A stretch of 52,983 bases of DNA from Scybalousia_A sp964639765 (GTDB taxonomy: Bacteria > Bacteroidota > Bacteroidia > Bacteroidales > P3), in assembly GCA_964639765.1 (NCBI GenBank), contig CAZXEN010000015.1:1-52983 (forward strand), read 5' to 3'. The position numbers were made by a program, and so were the translations under genes. The notes below the pieces were generated by a model that had not been told where the DNA came from, ran no database searches, and worked only from the letters and a program-made list of their open reading frames with translations. Shown one piece after another: positions 9,291 to 18,370 of the stretch. The stretch's first letter is position 1, and the number at the start of each line of letters is the position of its first letter.

Positions 9291-9809
9291 TTATCTTAGA
9301 CGGTCGCTTGAACGGACAAGCTTTTCATCTTTTCTGATACCGTTTCTTGCAAAGATAAGACACAATATCTGGGCAACACAGAAATATGAGCCGACTCCGT
9401 AAATGGTCTTGGCAGATTTCAATGCAGGCTCTATCATATCTTCCTTGCCTTGCAGGAAGTATTGTAATATTTCCTCAAGTCCGGCATCTGTCTGATACAG
9501 GAACAACACCAAGGTATATGCAACCTCCACCAAAAAGGCGAAAGCCAACACCTTCATCTGCAATCCTCTGTTCTTGTACAAGAAAATAGTTACAAGAGTC
9601 AAAGCAATAAAAACGCAGTTAAGTATTATCAATACTATTGCGGAAGATTGCTGATAATAATTTGGCTCGTTTATATTAGGAGCCTTCTTGACAAGATTAT
9701 AAATTATGTCCTGGTCTTGCAAAGAAAAGTTTGCCAGAGGGAAAAAGAAAGTCAAAACAGCCAAAAGCACTGCCAATGAAAGCCACAATGTCTGAACTCT
9801 TTGTATCAT
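9291..9809 (-). CDS. DUF4293 family integral membrane protein
   Basis: This 172-residue protein has four predicted membrane helices at about residues 7-28, 55-78, 85-107 and 133-155. It starts with MIQRVQTLWL, a start typical of the Bacteroidota-specific DUF4293 family. The chain ends in a charged cytoplasmic tail. The function of the family is unknown. It lies 37 bp downstream of the threonine dehydrogenase gene on the same strand, with a terminator after it, so a two-gene operon is likely. No own promoter box was found in the gap. Confidence 0.82.
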   Translation of the reverse strand: MIQRVQTLWLSLAVLLAVLTFFFPLANFSLQDQDIIYNLVKKAPNINEPNYYQQSSAIVLIILNCVFIALTLVTIFLYKNRGLQMKVLAFAFLVEVAYTLVLFLYQTDAGLEEILQYFLQGKEDMIEPALKSAKTIYGVGSYFCVAQILCLIFARNGIRKDEKLVRSSDRLR

Positions 9810-9846
9810 ATTGCCTATATTTGTTTATAATTTTGAAACTAAAAGA

Positions 9847-10803
9847 TTATTTTCCAAATTTCAATGAAAGCTTAGCAATCATATCTTCTGTCATCTTTGG
9901 CAAATCATATTCAGGCTTGAAACCCCATTCTTTTCTTGCGCAGGAATCATCCATCCAGTTTGGCCAAGAATCTGCAATTGACTGCATGACGCTATCAACT
10001 TCGTATGTCATTTTGAAATCAGGGAAGTGTTTTTTCACTTCATTGTAGATTTCTTCCGGGTCAAAGTGCATTGCTGTAACATTAAACGAGTTTCTGTGAA
10101 CGAGTTTTGTTGCATCTGCTTCCATAATGTTGATGGCTGCATTCAATGCGTCAGGCATATACATCATATCCAAAAGAGTTCCTTTCTTTAGTGGACAAAC
10201 AAAATCTTCACCTTTTACTGCTGCATAATAGATATTAACAGCATAGTCTGTAGTACCGCCTCCCGGAGGAGTAACGTATGAAATCAAACCAGGAAACCTT
10301 ACGCTTCTTGCATCTACTCCAAAACGTTTGTAGTAATAGTCTCCCAACAATTCGCCTGTTACTTTTGTTACTCCATATATTGTTTGAGGTCGTTGAATTG
10401 TGTCTTGTGGGGTGCCGTCCAATGGAGTACTTGGTCCAAAAGCTCCAATGGAAGAAGGAGTAAACAAAGCACATTTCTTTTCTCTTGCTATTTCCAAGCA
10501 ATTTATCAAGGCTCCCATTCCTACATTCCAGCCAAGCATTGGATTTTTTTCTGCCGTAGCACTAAGAATAGCAACCAGATTATAGATAGCATCAATATCG
10601 TATTTGTCAACTATTGCTGCTATCTGCTTGGCATCACAAGCATCTATTTTGTCTGTAGGACCTGTTTCCTGAATCTGTTTTGTCAATCTTTCAGGATTTA
10701 AATCTGTGGCTACAACATTGCTGCCGCCATAAACTTCTCTAAGCCTTACCGTAAGTTCAGAACCTATTTGACCACCTGAACCCAATACCAATATTCTTTT
10801 CAT
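9847..10803 (-). CDS. SDR-type L-threonine 3-dehydrogenase (NAD-dependent epimerase fold)
   Basis: The enzyme is expected to oxidise L-threonine to 2-amino-3-ketobutyrate with NAD+, the first step to glycine and acetyl-CoA. The 318-residue chain has the Rossmann glycine motif GSGGQIG at 8-14, Ser118 in PSSIGAFGP, and the catalytic Tyr143-x3-Lys147 in YGVTK. The PGLISYVTPPGGGTTDYAV segment is characteristic of the short-chain (UDP-galactose-epimerase-like) TDH found in Bacteroidota. A zinc-dependent TDH would look different. No 2-amino-3-ketobutyrate ligase is in the window. Glycine made here could feed the gcvP reaction encoded at 42401. Confidence 0.88.
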   Translation of the reverse strand: MKRILVLGSGGQIGSELTVRLREVYGGSNVVATDLNPERLTKQIQETGPTDKIDACDAKQIAAIVDKYDIDAIYNLVAILSATAEKNPMLGWNVGMGALINCLEIAREKKCALFTPSSIGAFGPSTPLDGTPQDTIQRPQTIYGVTKVTGELLGDYYYKRFGVDARSVRFPGLISYVTPPGGGTTDYAVNIYYAAVKGEDFVCPLKKGTLLDMMYMPDALNAAINIMEADATKLVHRNSFNVTAMHFDPEEIYNEVKKHFPDFKMTYEVDSVMQSIADSWPNWMDDSCARKEWGFKPEYDLPKMTEDMIAKLSLKFGK

Positions 10804-10841
10804 TATGTGTTATGTTTAATAAACGTTTTAAAAAATTTTTG

Positions 10842-10849
10842 CAAATTTA
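10842..10849 (-). promoter_or_regulatory. -7 box of the threonine dehydrogenase promoter
   Basis: TAAATTTG on the complement matches TAnnTTTG, 38 nt upstream of the ATG at 10803. The -33 element is not clear; the nearest TTG is 16 nt away. Confidence 0.45.
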
Positions 10850-10936
10850 CATCTTTTTTTTCAAACAAGATATTCTATTAAAATATTTAGTAACTATGAA
10901 TAGTAATAATATTCTTAAAGTTTTGTTATTTTTTAT

Positions 10937-10967
10937 TTTGAACGTAGAGGAAAAAATTATAATTTTG
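10937..10967 (+). promoter_or_regulatory. Promoter of the orphan membrane protein gene at 10990
   Basis: TTTG (10937-10940), 19 nt, then TAATTTTG (10960-10967), both matching the Bacteroidota consensus. The ATG follows 22 nt after the -7 box. Confidence 0.7.
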
Positions 10968-10989
10968 CAAATTAGATAATAAAGAGAAG

Positions 10990-12456
10990 ATGAATAATAA
11001 ATACTATAAATATATCTATTATCTAATTCTAATAGTCATCATTCTTGACTTGTTTCATAGTTTTAGACAACACTATTACTATGAAATTGATGGTGATGTG
11101 CCCGAAAGCACTCTCCCTTTTGAGTCTGTAAAACCAACATTACAAGACCCATTCGGAATAAAAACCATTATAAATCAAAAAAAACATTGGGGACCTAATC
11201 GTTTCTTTTCTCACTATTTTGAAAACCGTTATATGAATATTGCTCCTAAAGTTTTTCAAACAATATCAGACCCTTTGCATAGCATATATTTATCTTGTGC
11301 TTTTTTGAAAACAATATTACAAATTTTGCTTATATATCTTTTAGCCGTCTTTACTTTCAACAATTTCTTTCCTTTCAAAAAAATAGAACATCTTTTTATC
11401 ATTCTTCTATTCTCTTCTTGCTTTCAAACAATGGGGAAAGTGAGAGAGATGGGAATTATTGACCCTGCTATATCTTATACTTTCTTTTATGCTTTACCAT
11501 TTTTGTTTTTACTTTTATACTTACTCCCTTTTATATTCAAAGAGTTCTATCACCGAGATATGATAAAAAATAAATGGATTAGAGTTCCATGGTGTATCGT
11601 ATTTCTTTTGCTTAGTCAATTATCTGGTCCTACAAATCCCGGAATTACCGTAGTATTTATATTTGTCGTATTGATTAGATACTCTATTATTTACTGCAAA
11701 AATAATGCAAAGCACTTTAATATAAAATCATTCTTTCAAGATATACCAAAGAATTATTACATTTACCTTCTTCCTTTACTACTTTTAGCTTTATATTCGT
11801 TGTATCTCGGAACTTACAATTCTGCATATGATGAACCTCCTTCTTTATTGGAGAGATATAAACTTTTATTAAATGGAATATATGAGTATTTCTTTAACAA
11901 CAAGAGTATGTCTATATTGATAATTACCTGCATAATAAATAGCGTTCTAATTAAAGTTTTTTCAAAAAAGGAAAATACTACGTCCCTTAACTTGTTCTAT
12001 TATATACTTCTTTTTACTGTAATATATATTCTTCTGCTTCCTTTGGGAGGTTATCGTCCTTACAGACCATATATAATAAGGTATGATTCTGTTTTAGCAA
12101 TAACTTTTTCATTTATTTTCTATTGGGGTTTTTCTTTCCATATTTTGCTAAAAAATATATTAACCTCCAAGCCTTTGAAAACAACATTAATAATATATAC
12201 TTCAATCATCGTTTGTTACTTTCTTATCTTGGATATAAAAACATTGAAACTACATACTCCAGAAGTAAAATATATAAAACAGATTAAAAAAAGCGAAGAA
12301 CTTATCATTCCTTTAAAAAGTGACTATTGGACATCAAACATCATATCTTGGGAACCTGCTTACGAAATTTGGCAAAGCGAAGGTCCGTCTAAATGTTTAC
12401 AACGATGGAGAATTATAGATAAAGATAAACGTTGGTATTTTAAAAAACCAGAATAA
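10990..12456 (+). CDS. Hypothetical polytopic membrane protein, unusually AT-rich
   Basis: I do not recognise the family. The 488-residue protein has about ten hydrophobic segments. The first is at residues 8-24. A non-membrane loop of about 60 residues contains HWGPNRFFSHYFENRY. The last helix is near 400-417, followed by a charged tail of about 70 residues. The layout of a large first extracytoplasmic loop between helices one and two recalls GT-C glycosyltransferases, but no catalytic motif can be assigned. Codon use is visibly more A/T-biased and Lys/Ile/Tyr-rich than in neighbouring genes, and this bias carries into the start of the next gene, suggesting transferred or poorly constrained DNA. 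The C69 peptidase gene starts 21 bp later. Confidence 0.8.
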   Translation: MNNKYYKYIYYLILIVIILDLFHSFRQHYYYEIDGDVPESTLPFESVKPTLQDPFGIKTIINQKKHWGPNRFFSHYFENRYMNIAPKVFQTISDPLHSIYLSCAFLKTILQILLIYLLAVFTFNNFFPFKKIEHLFIILLFSSCFQTMGKVREMGIIDPAISYTFFYALPFLFLLLYLLPFIFKEFYHRDMIKNKWIRVPWCIVFLLLSQLSGPTNPGITVVFIFVVLIRYSIIYCKNNAKHFNIKSFFQDIPKNYYIYLLPLLLLALYSLYLGTYNSAYDEPPSLLERYKLLLNGIYEYFFNNKSMSILIITCIINSVLIKVFSKKENTTSLNLFYYILLFTVIYILLLPLGGYRPYRPYIIRYDSVLAITFSFIFYWGFSFHILLKNILTSKPLKTTLIIYTSIIVCYFLILDIKTLKLHTPEVKYIKQIKKSEELIIPLKSDYWTSNIISWEPAYEIWQSEGPSKCLQRWRIIDKDKRWYFKKPE

Positions 12457-12477
12457 AAAAACATAATATATTATACT

Positions 12478-14109
12478 ATGAAAAGAATCTATATACTTTT
12501 ATTTATTGCAACAATACTTTATTCTATTGTTGTAAATGCACAAAACGAAGAATATGTTAGTGGAACTAATAATCCTCTATCTTGCACAAGTATCATGGTT
12601 GGCAAAAAGGCTTCAACTGATGGTTCAGTTATAACTTCACATACTTGTGATTCTTGGTATAGAACATGGATGAATATGGTTCCTTCAAAAGATTGGGAAG
12701 AAGGAGATAGTGTTTCTATTTTTGATGGCAGAATGCATACACAAAGTCCTTTAGATAGCACAAAGATGTATTTAAAAGGTAAGATACCACAAGTAAAACA
12801 CACTTTCCGTTTCTTAGACTCTGCCTACCCTTGCTTGAATGAAAAACAAGTTGCAATGGGCGAAACAACCATTTCTGGTAAAGACACTCTTGAGAACCCT
12901 AATGGTATGTTCAAAATAGAAGAGTTGCAAAGAATAGCACTGCAAAGAGCAAGCTCAGCTCGTGAAGCTATAAAGATTATTGGAGAATTGGTAAAACAGT
13001 ATGGCTACGGAGATGCTGGAGAATGCCTGACCATTGCAGACAAGAACGAAGTATGGATTTTTGAAATCTTTGGAGAGGGCAAGGAAAAGATTGGAGGAGT
13101 ATGGGCTGCCCAAAGAATTCCTGACGACGAAATAGCTGTTTCTGCAAATATTTCACGTATTTCCAAGATAAACAAAAAAGACAAACAGAATTTTATGTAT
13201 TCTGACAATATCTTTGATGTTGCCAAGAAACTTAATCTTTGGGACGGTAAAGAAGATTTTTGTTTCTGGAAAGTATTCAGCGGCGGCAATTATTTTGGAG
13301 AAAAAAAGAACTACAGCGTAAGGGAACATTATATAATGAGTTCTTTGGCTCCGTCTATGAATCTCAGCGATACCGTGGAAGAACTGCCTTTGAGCGTAAA
13401 ACCCGACAAGAAAGTCAGTGTTGAGGAAGTCATTCGTCTTCTGGGCTCTTATTATGAAGGTACTAACCTAAATCTTAGCGGAAGAAATCTTATACCAAAC
13501 CCTAAATACAAAGACAAGAATGGAAATATAAACGAGAATGAGCCGGACAGTGTCGTATCTCCTTTTTCAAATCCTTGGATGAGACCAGATGAAATCAATA
13601 TGTATTACGCAAAAGGAGATTCTGCGATGAAGAATATTCGTACCGTAAGTGTTTCTTGGTGTGCTTACAGCACTGTTATTCAATTAAGGAATTGGTTAGA
13701 TGATGATATTGGAGGAGTTGCTTGGATTTGTTTAGACAATCCTGGAGAATCTCCACGTTTCCCTATCTTTAGTGGGACGACAGAATTGCCTCAGATGTTA
13801 AAAATATGTGGACAACACAGCGAAAGAGACGATGCTGCTCTTTGGCATTACAGAAAAGCGAATCGTTTAGCAACAGTTAGATGGGGTAATTACCGTAAGA
13901 TATTAGAGCCAGCAAGAGATTATTTCACAACAAAAGGACAGAGAGAACTTTCTTACGTGGAGAATACATACAAACTATTGAAACAAGAAGATAAAAACAA
14001 AGCAAAAGATATGCTTAACGGGTATGTTGCTGACTTTTTTGGTGCAACGATAGTAAAATGGGACGAACTTTCCCGTATATTTTGGAGACAAAGCTGGACC
14101 GGATTTTGA
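12478..14109 (+). CDS. C69 family dipeptidase, secreted
   Basis: The 543-residue protein has a signal peptide (about 1-21, VVNA/QN). Cys36 in NNPLSCTSIMVGKKAS is the N-terminal nucleophile expected after propeptide removal in the Ntn-hydrolase family C69 (PepD-like). The downstream TDGSVITSHTCD segment is also family-typical. The enzyme should cleave dipeptides in the periplasm or outside the cell, in line with peptide-fermenting metabolism. The first 200 bases share the high AT content of the preceding gene and the rest looks normal. It follows that gene by 21 bp without its own clear promoter box, and ispH starts 14 bp later. Confidence 0.9.
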   Translation: MKRIYILLFIATILYSIVVNAQNEEYVSGTNNPLSCTSIMVGKKASTDGSVITSHTCDSWYRTWMNMVPSKDWEEGDSVSIFDGRMHTQSPLDSTKMYLKGKIPQVKHTFRFLDSAYPCLNEKQVAMGETTISGKDTLENPNGMFKIEELQRIALQRASSAREAIKIIGELVKQYGYGDAGECLTIADKNEVWIFEIFGEGKEKIGGVWAAQRIPDDEIAVSANISRISKINKKDKQNFMYSDNIFDVAKKLNLWDGKEDFCFWKVFSGGNYFGEKKNYSVREHYIMSSLAPSMNLSDTVEELPLSVKPDKKVSVEEVIRLLGSYYEGTNLNLSGRNLIPNPKYKDKNGNINENEPDSVVSPFSNPWMRPDEINMYYAKGDSAMKNIRTVSVSWCAYSTVIQLRNWLDDDIGGVAWICLDNPGESPRFPIFSGTTELPQMLKICGQHSERDDAALWHYRKANRLATVRWGNYRKILEPARDYFTTKGQRELSYVENTYKLLKQEDKNKAKDMLNGYVADFFGATIVKWDELSRIFWRQSWTGF

Positions 14110-14123
14110 TATAGTTGAACAAC

Positions 14124-14990
14124 ATGAAGATTACCATAGATAAACATGCAGGGTTTTGTTTTGGAGTCGTAAGTGCCATTGACACCTTGGAAAAGGAGTT
14201 AAAGAAAAACGAGACTCTTTATTGTTTAGGTGATATAGTTCACAACAACAAAGAGGTAGAACGTTTAGAAAAACTTGGCTTAAAGACTATAGACAAAACA
14301 GAATTTGAGAGTTTAAAGGATTCGCGTGTAATGATAAGAGCACACGGCGAACCACCTCAAACCTATGACAAGGCAAAGGCTAACAATCTTGAAATCATTG
14401 ACGCCACTTGTCCTATGGTGCTTAAACTTCAGAAAGATGTCCGCAAAGGATATGAACAAATGCAGAAAATCAACGGACAGATAGTTATCTATGGCAAAAA
14501 AGGTCATGCAGAAGTTGTCGGTTTGGTCGGACAGACAGAAAACACGGCAATAGTTGTATCCAATGAAGCAGACCTTGACCAAATAGATTTCAACCGACCT
14601 TTGCATATCTTCTCTCAAACTACCAAAAACAGCGAAGACTATCAGAACATAATTTCCATAATAAAGAAAAAACACACGACAAAGGAAGTATTTGTAACCG
14701 ACAGTATTTGCAAGAAAGTATCTTTAAGGGCAATAAACATAGGCGATTTTGCAAGAAGTGTGGATTGTGTTTTGTTTGTTTCTGGTAAAGATTCTTCCAA
14801 TGGCAACTATCTTTTCAATCTATGTGTAAAGGTAAATAGAAATACATTTTTCATTTCTGACATACAAGACTTAGATTTTGAAAAAATAAAACATTTTGAG
14901 CATATTGGCATAAGTGGGGCTACTTCCACTCCTATGTGGTTAATGAAAAAAGTTGAAGAGTATGTTTATAGACAATTTGAAAATAATTAA
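14124..14990 (+). CDS. ispH: 4-hydroxy-3-methylbut-2-enyl diphosphate reductase
   Basis: IspH (LytB) performs the last step of the non-mevalonate isoprenoid pathway, making IPP and DMAPP from HMBPP with an iron-sulfur cluster. From the ATG at 14124 the protein is 288 residues. The three cluster cysteines are Cys12 (AGFCFGV), Cys96 (DATCPMV) and Cys196 (DSICKKVS), matching the known spacing. The conserved histidines (VHN near 40, AHGE near 74, GHAE near 128) are present. An in-frame TTG at 14115 would add three residues, but the ATG gives the standard N-terminus. The last 29 nt overlap the recF start, so the two are translationally linked. Confidence 0.96.
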   Translation: MKITIDKHAGFCFGVVSAIDTLEKELKKNETLYCLGDIVHNNKEVERLEKLGLKTIDKTEFESLKDSRVMIRAHGEPPQTYDKAKANNLEIIDATCPMVLKLQKDVRKGYEQMQKINGQIVIYGKKGHAEVVGLVGQTENTAIVVSNEADLDQIDFNRPLHIFSQTTKNSEDYQNIISIIKKKHTTKEVFVTDSICKKVSLRAINIGDFARSVDCVLFVSGKDSSNGNYLFNLCVKVNRNTFFISDIQDLDFEKIKHFEHIGISGATSTPMWLMKKVEEYVYRQFENN

Positions 14991-16038
14991 CTTCAAGAAC
15001 TTAGAAAACGTGGAGCATGAGTTTTCCCAAATCAACTGCATAGTAGGTAACAATGGCGTAGGGAAAACCAACGTACTTGATGCAATATATTATCTTTCGT
15101 TTTGCAGAAGTTTTCATGCTTCAAATGATTTCAACACAATCAGACATGGTGAAGACTTCTTCGCTTTGTTTGGCAGCTATTCATTTGAAAATTCTACAAA
15201 AGAGAAGTATTCCTGTTCCCAAAAAAAAGGAGAGAAAAAGAAATTCTTCCACGATAAGAATCCATACAAGAAACTTTCCGAGCATATAGGCAAACTTCCT
15301 TGTGTAATCTTGTCTCCATACGACAGCCTTTATATAAACGGTGCAAGTGAGCATAGAAGAAAATTTATGGATATAGTTCTTTCACAGACCGACGTTGTTT
15401 ATATGGACGCTCTGTTAAACTACAACAGGAGTCTGGAACAAAAGAACAAACTCCTCAAACTTATGCAATCAACACAGCAGTTTGACATCCTGCAACTTGA
15501 TATCTGGAATGAGCGGCTGGACAAATACGCACAGATTATACAGGCCAAAAGACAGGAATTCTTTGATAATTTCCGTTCTTATTTTCAGTTCTACTATGAT
15601 TTTGTTTCCGAACAAAAAGAAAGTCCAAGCGTAGAATATCATACCTACAAAGGCTCTTTGCTGGATAAAATGCACGAAAACTATGAAAAAGAAAAAATTC
15701 TTGGCTATACTCTTTCCGGAATACACAGAGACGACCTTGTCTTCCGCCTGAATTCATACAATGTGCAGGATATAGGTTCACAAGGTCAGCAGAAAACTTT
15801 CACCCTTGCCATGAAATTAGCCCAATACTCTTTTCTCAAAGACAAGAAACACACCACGCCATTGCTTTTGTTGGATGATGTCTTTGACAAGTTTGATTTC
15901 TCCCGCGTTGAAAAAATACTGAAACTTGTGTCCGAAGATTCTTTTGGACAAATATTCATTACCGACACCCAACTGGACAGAGTAAGACATATCATTCCTC
16001 AATCACATAAAGAACAGACAAATATCATTACTCTTTAG
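14962..16038 (+). CDS. recF: DNA replication and repair protein RecF
   Basis: RecF is an SMC-like ATPase that loads RecA at single-strand gaps together with RecO and RecR. From ATG 14962 the protein is 358 residues. Walker A is GNNGVGKT at 29-36. The signature region reads SGIHRDDL and GSQGQQKTFTLAMKLA, and Walker B is LLLLDDVFDKFD. The open frame can be extended to a TTG at 14953, but the ATG gives the usual MFIDNLKIINFKN start. The gene overlaps ispH by 29 nt and is followed 33 bp later by the DUF721 gene, a common recF neighbour in this phylum. Confidence 0.95.
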   Translation: MFIDNLKIINFKNLENVEHEFSQINCIVGNNGVGKTNVLDAIYYLSFCRSFHASNDFNTIRHGEDFFALFGSYSFENSTKEKYSCSQKKGEKKKFFHDKNPYKKLSEHIGKLPCVILSPYDSLYINGASEHRRKFMDIVLSQTDVVYMDALLNYNRSLEQKNKLLKLMQSTQQFDILQLDIWNERLDKYAQIIQAKRQEFFDNFRSYFQFYYDFVSEQKESPSVEYHTYKGSLLDKMHENYEKEKILGYTLSGIHRDDLVFRLNSYNVQDIGSQGQQKTFTLAMKLAQYSFLKDKKHTTPLLLLDDVFDKFDFSRVEKILKLVSEDSFGQIFITDTQLDRVRHIIPQSHKEQTNIITL

Positions 16039-16071
16039 GTTGATTTATTTTAGATTATAAATACACAGAAT

Positions 16072-16410
16072 ATGGCTGGATTTAACCATTATTACTATCT
16101 GGAAAATAAACACCGAGGCAAATCAGAGGCAAACGAACTTGCCTTGAAAGATTTCTTGCAGCTCTTTTTCAAGCGTTGTCATATCGAATATAATCCCTAT
16201 GAAAAAGAAATAAAAACTCAATGGAAAAAGATAAGCGGAAAACTAATTGAGAAATATACCAAGGATTTATATATCAACAAAGATATTCTATATGTAAGAC
16301 TTTCTTCTCAGGTGGCAAAACATGAGTTGTCTATGGTGAAGGGTGCTATGAAAAACAAGATAAACAGGGAAATAGGGAAAGAAGTGTTAAAGGATATAGT
16401 TTTATTATAA
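16072..16410 (+). CDS. DUF721 / DciA-like protein
   Basis: The 112-residue protein matches the small DUF721 family, with W-x3-SGKLIEKYTKDLYI followed by LYVRLSSQVAKHELS, the central KH-like strand-helix region. In other bacteria members of this family (DciA) load the replicative helicase. Its place directly after recF fits a replication or repair role. Whether this short copy is a true helicase loader cannot be told from sequence. It probably shares the recF transcript. Confidence 0.85.
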   Translation: MAGFNHYYYLENKHRGKSEANELALKDFLQLFFKRCHIEYNPYEKEIKTQWKKISGKLIEKYTKDLYINKDILYVRLSSQVAKHELSMVKGAMKNKINREIGKEVLKDIVLL

Positions 16411-16432
16411 ATTTTTAAAATAAAGAAATACG

Positions 16433-17677
16433 ATGCCGATGATAAACAAATTGTCTATGGAATTTTGGGCTATAATATGTGATATGGCTCCTTATCTCTT
16501 ACTGGGGTTTCTTATTGCTGGAATACTACATGGGATTGTTCCCAAAACGTTTTATCGTAAGTACCTTTCCAAAAATAATTTTCTTTCTGTGCTTTATGCC
16601 ACCCTGATAGGGATTCCTCTTCCTCTATGTTCCTGTGGAGTTATCCCTACAGCCGTGAGCCTAAAAAACGAAAAGGCTTCAAAGGGTGCTGTGGCTTCCT
16701 TTCTTATTGCAACACCGCAGACTGGTATAGATTCTATTCTGGCGACATTTTCTTTAATGGGTTTAGGTTTTGCTGTGATAAGACCTGTCGCTGCATTGAT
16801 TACAGGCATATGTGGAGGTCTATTAGTGAATATGTTGTTAAAAGAAAAAGCTGACACAAACACAACAGCAACAAAAGCCGATGAAAAACCTAAGAACGTC
16901 TTGTATGGAATATTGCACTATGCGTTTTTTGAAATGCTTCAGAATATCGGGTTCAGGCTTTTGACAGGTCTGGTTCTTGCAACCGCAATAAGTGTGTTTA
17001 TCCCTGATGAATTCTTTCTTAGGTTTGCCGAGTATCCTTGGTTGCAGATGATTATAATCCTTGCTGTTTCTATACCTATGTATGTATGTTCCACAGGAAG
17101 TATTCCTATTGCAACTTCTTTGATTCTGAAAGGACTGTCTCCAGGTGCTGCCCTTGTATTGCTAATGGCCGGTCCTGCAGTAAATCTTGCATCAATGCTT
17201 GTGATAAAGAAAACCATGGGAAAACACTTCACGATAATATACGTTATGAGTATTGTTTTGGGTGCCGTATTGTTTGGAGGACTGGTAAATATGTTTCAAA
17301 GTTTCTTTATAGAAGGTGTCCATTGTACTTCCGATGCGGCTTGCTGCAACAATAGGTTTGATAATATTTCTTGGCTGAAAATTATCTGTGCAATAATATT
17401 CAGCGGGTTACTTATAAATGCACTGCTTATGAAATGGTTTTGTAAATATAGGAAAACAGAAAAAAAGACAGAAGAAAAAATATACAGGGTAGAGGGTATG
17501 AGCTGTTCCCATTGTAAAAGAAGTGTTGAATCGGCGGTGATGAGTCTTGAAAATATACTGTCCGCTGATGCAGACATCAACAAGCATACCTTGAAAATAA
17601 CAGGTAACGCTCAAACAAATGAGATAAAAAAGAAAGTGGAAGAAGCAGGATTTACTTTCAAAGGAGAAATACAGTAA
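16433..17677 (+). CDS. SO_0444-type metal efflux permease fused to a heavy-metal-associated (HMA) domain
   Basis: The 414-residue protein has about eight membrane helices, with the permease motifs GIPLPLCSCGVIPTA near residue 60 and PMYVCSTGSIPIATSL near 217. These cysteine-containing helix breaks mark the DUF318/SO_0444 family of predicted Cu/Zn efflux permeases. A Cys-rich loop (CTSDAACCNN, near 300) precedes the last helix. Residues 346-414 form an HMA domain with the metal-binding GMSCSHC. The fusion suggests that the cytoplasmic domain hands metal to the permease; this is inference. The ATG at 16433 or the one at 16439 could be used. It begins 22 bp after the DUF721 gene. The stretch 17678-17812 after it shows no gene or convincing promoter. 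Confidence 0.88.
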   Translation: MPMINKLSMEFWAIICDMAPYLLLGFLIAGILHGIVPKTFYRKYLSKNNFLSVLYATLIGIPLPLCSCGVIPTAVSLKNEKASKGAVASFLIATPQTGIDSILATFSLMGLGFAVIRPVAALITGICGGLLVNMLLKEKADTNTTATKADEKPKNVLYGILHYAFFEMLQNIGFRLLTGLVLATAISVFIPDEFFLRFAEYPWLQMIIILAVSIPMYVCSTGSIPIATSLILKGLSPGAALVLLMAGPAVNLASMLVIKKTMGKHFTIIYVMSIVLGAVLFGGLVNMFQSFFIEGVHCTSDAACCNNRFDNISWLKIICAIIFSGLLINALLMKWFCKYRKTEKKTEEKIYRVEGMSCSHCKRSVESAVMSLENILSADADINKHTLKITGNAQTNEIKKKVEEAGFTFKGEIQ

Positions 17678-17812
17678 TCGTCATCTTGCTACTTGCAATA
17701 CTCTCTTGTATTGATATTGTCTTATGGAGTTTTGTTTTTTTAAGAAACGGAACACTACAATATTTGGGATAAAAATTCGTTACTATTGTTGATACTAAAA
17801 ATATAAGTGTAT

Positions 17813-18370
17813 ATGCTTGAACCGTTATCAGCTTACAAGTATTTGTTTTTGGACAGGGACGGCGTTATCAATGAAAGGATAATAGATGGTTATATCTTGG
17901 ACTACAAGGATTTTCATTTCAAGACAGGTGTTTTGGAAGCCTTGGAAGTCTTCGGTCATCATTTCTCCAGAATATTCATTGTGACCAACCAGCAATGCAT
18001 AGGCAAAGGTCTTCTGTCTGAAGAGGCTTTCCTGAACATCACTCAACAGATGCTCTCTGACATAAGCAAAAACGGAGGGAGAATAGACAAAGTTTATCAT
18101 AGCCCATACCTCAAGACAGAAAACTCCCCTATGAGAAAACCAAACACAGGCATGGGGTTGAAGGCAAAGGAAGAATATCCAGAGGTTGATTTCTCCAAAA
18201 GCATAATGATAGGCGACAGCAACAGCGATATGTTGTTTGGCAGTCATCTTGGAATGAAAAACGTTTTTATAGATAATCACACCGGAGAACCTTTTGACAA
18301 GAGTCTTATAGATTTGACGTGTGACAGCTTACTTGAATTTTCACACAAATTAAAATTAAAGCAATCATGA
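17813..18370 (+). CDS. HAD-IIIA family phosphatase (GmhB-like, zinc site lost)
   Basis: The 185-residue protein has the HAD motifs FLDRDGVIN (nucleophile Asp), VTNQQCIGKG (motif II Thr) and MIGDSNSDM (motif IV). The layout is that of D-glycero-D-manno-heptose-1,7-bisphosphate phosphatase and histidinol phosphatase. The zinc-binding loop of GmhB (CxH...CxC) is replaced here by YHSPYLKTENSPMRKP, so none of the four ligands remains. Substrate is therefore uncertain, although a sugar phosphate is likely. The ATG at 17813 is preferred over the in-frame GTG at 17807. Its stop overlaps the next start by 4 nt (ATGA). Confidence 0.85.
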   Translation: MLEPLSAYKYLFLDRDGVINERIIDGYILDYKDFHFKTGVLEALEVFGHHFSRIFIVTNQQCIGKGLLSEEAFLNITQQMLSDISKNGGRIDKVYHSPYLKTENSPMRKPNTGMGLKAKEEYPEVDFSKSIMIGDSNSDMLFGSHLGMKNVFIDNHTGEPFDKSLIDLTCDSLLEFSHKLKLKQS

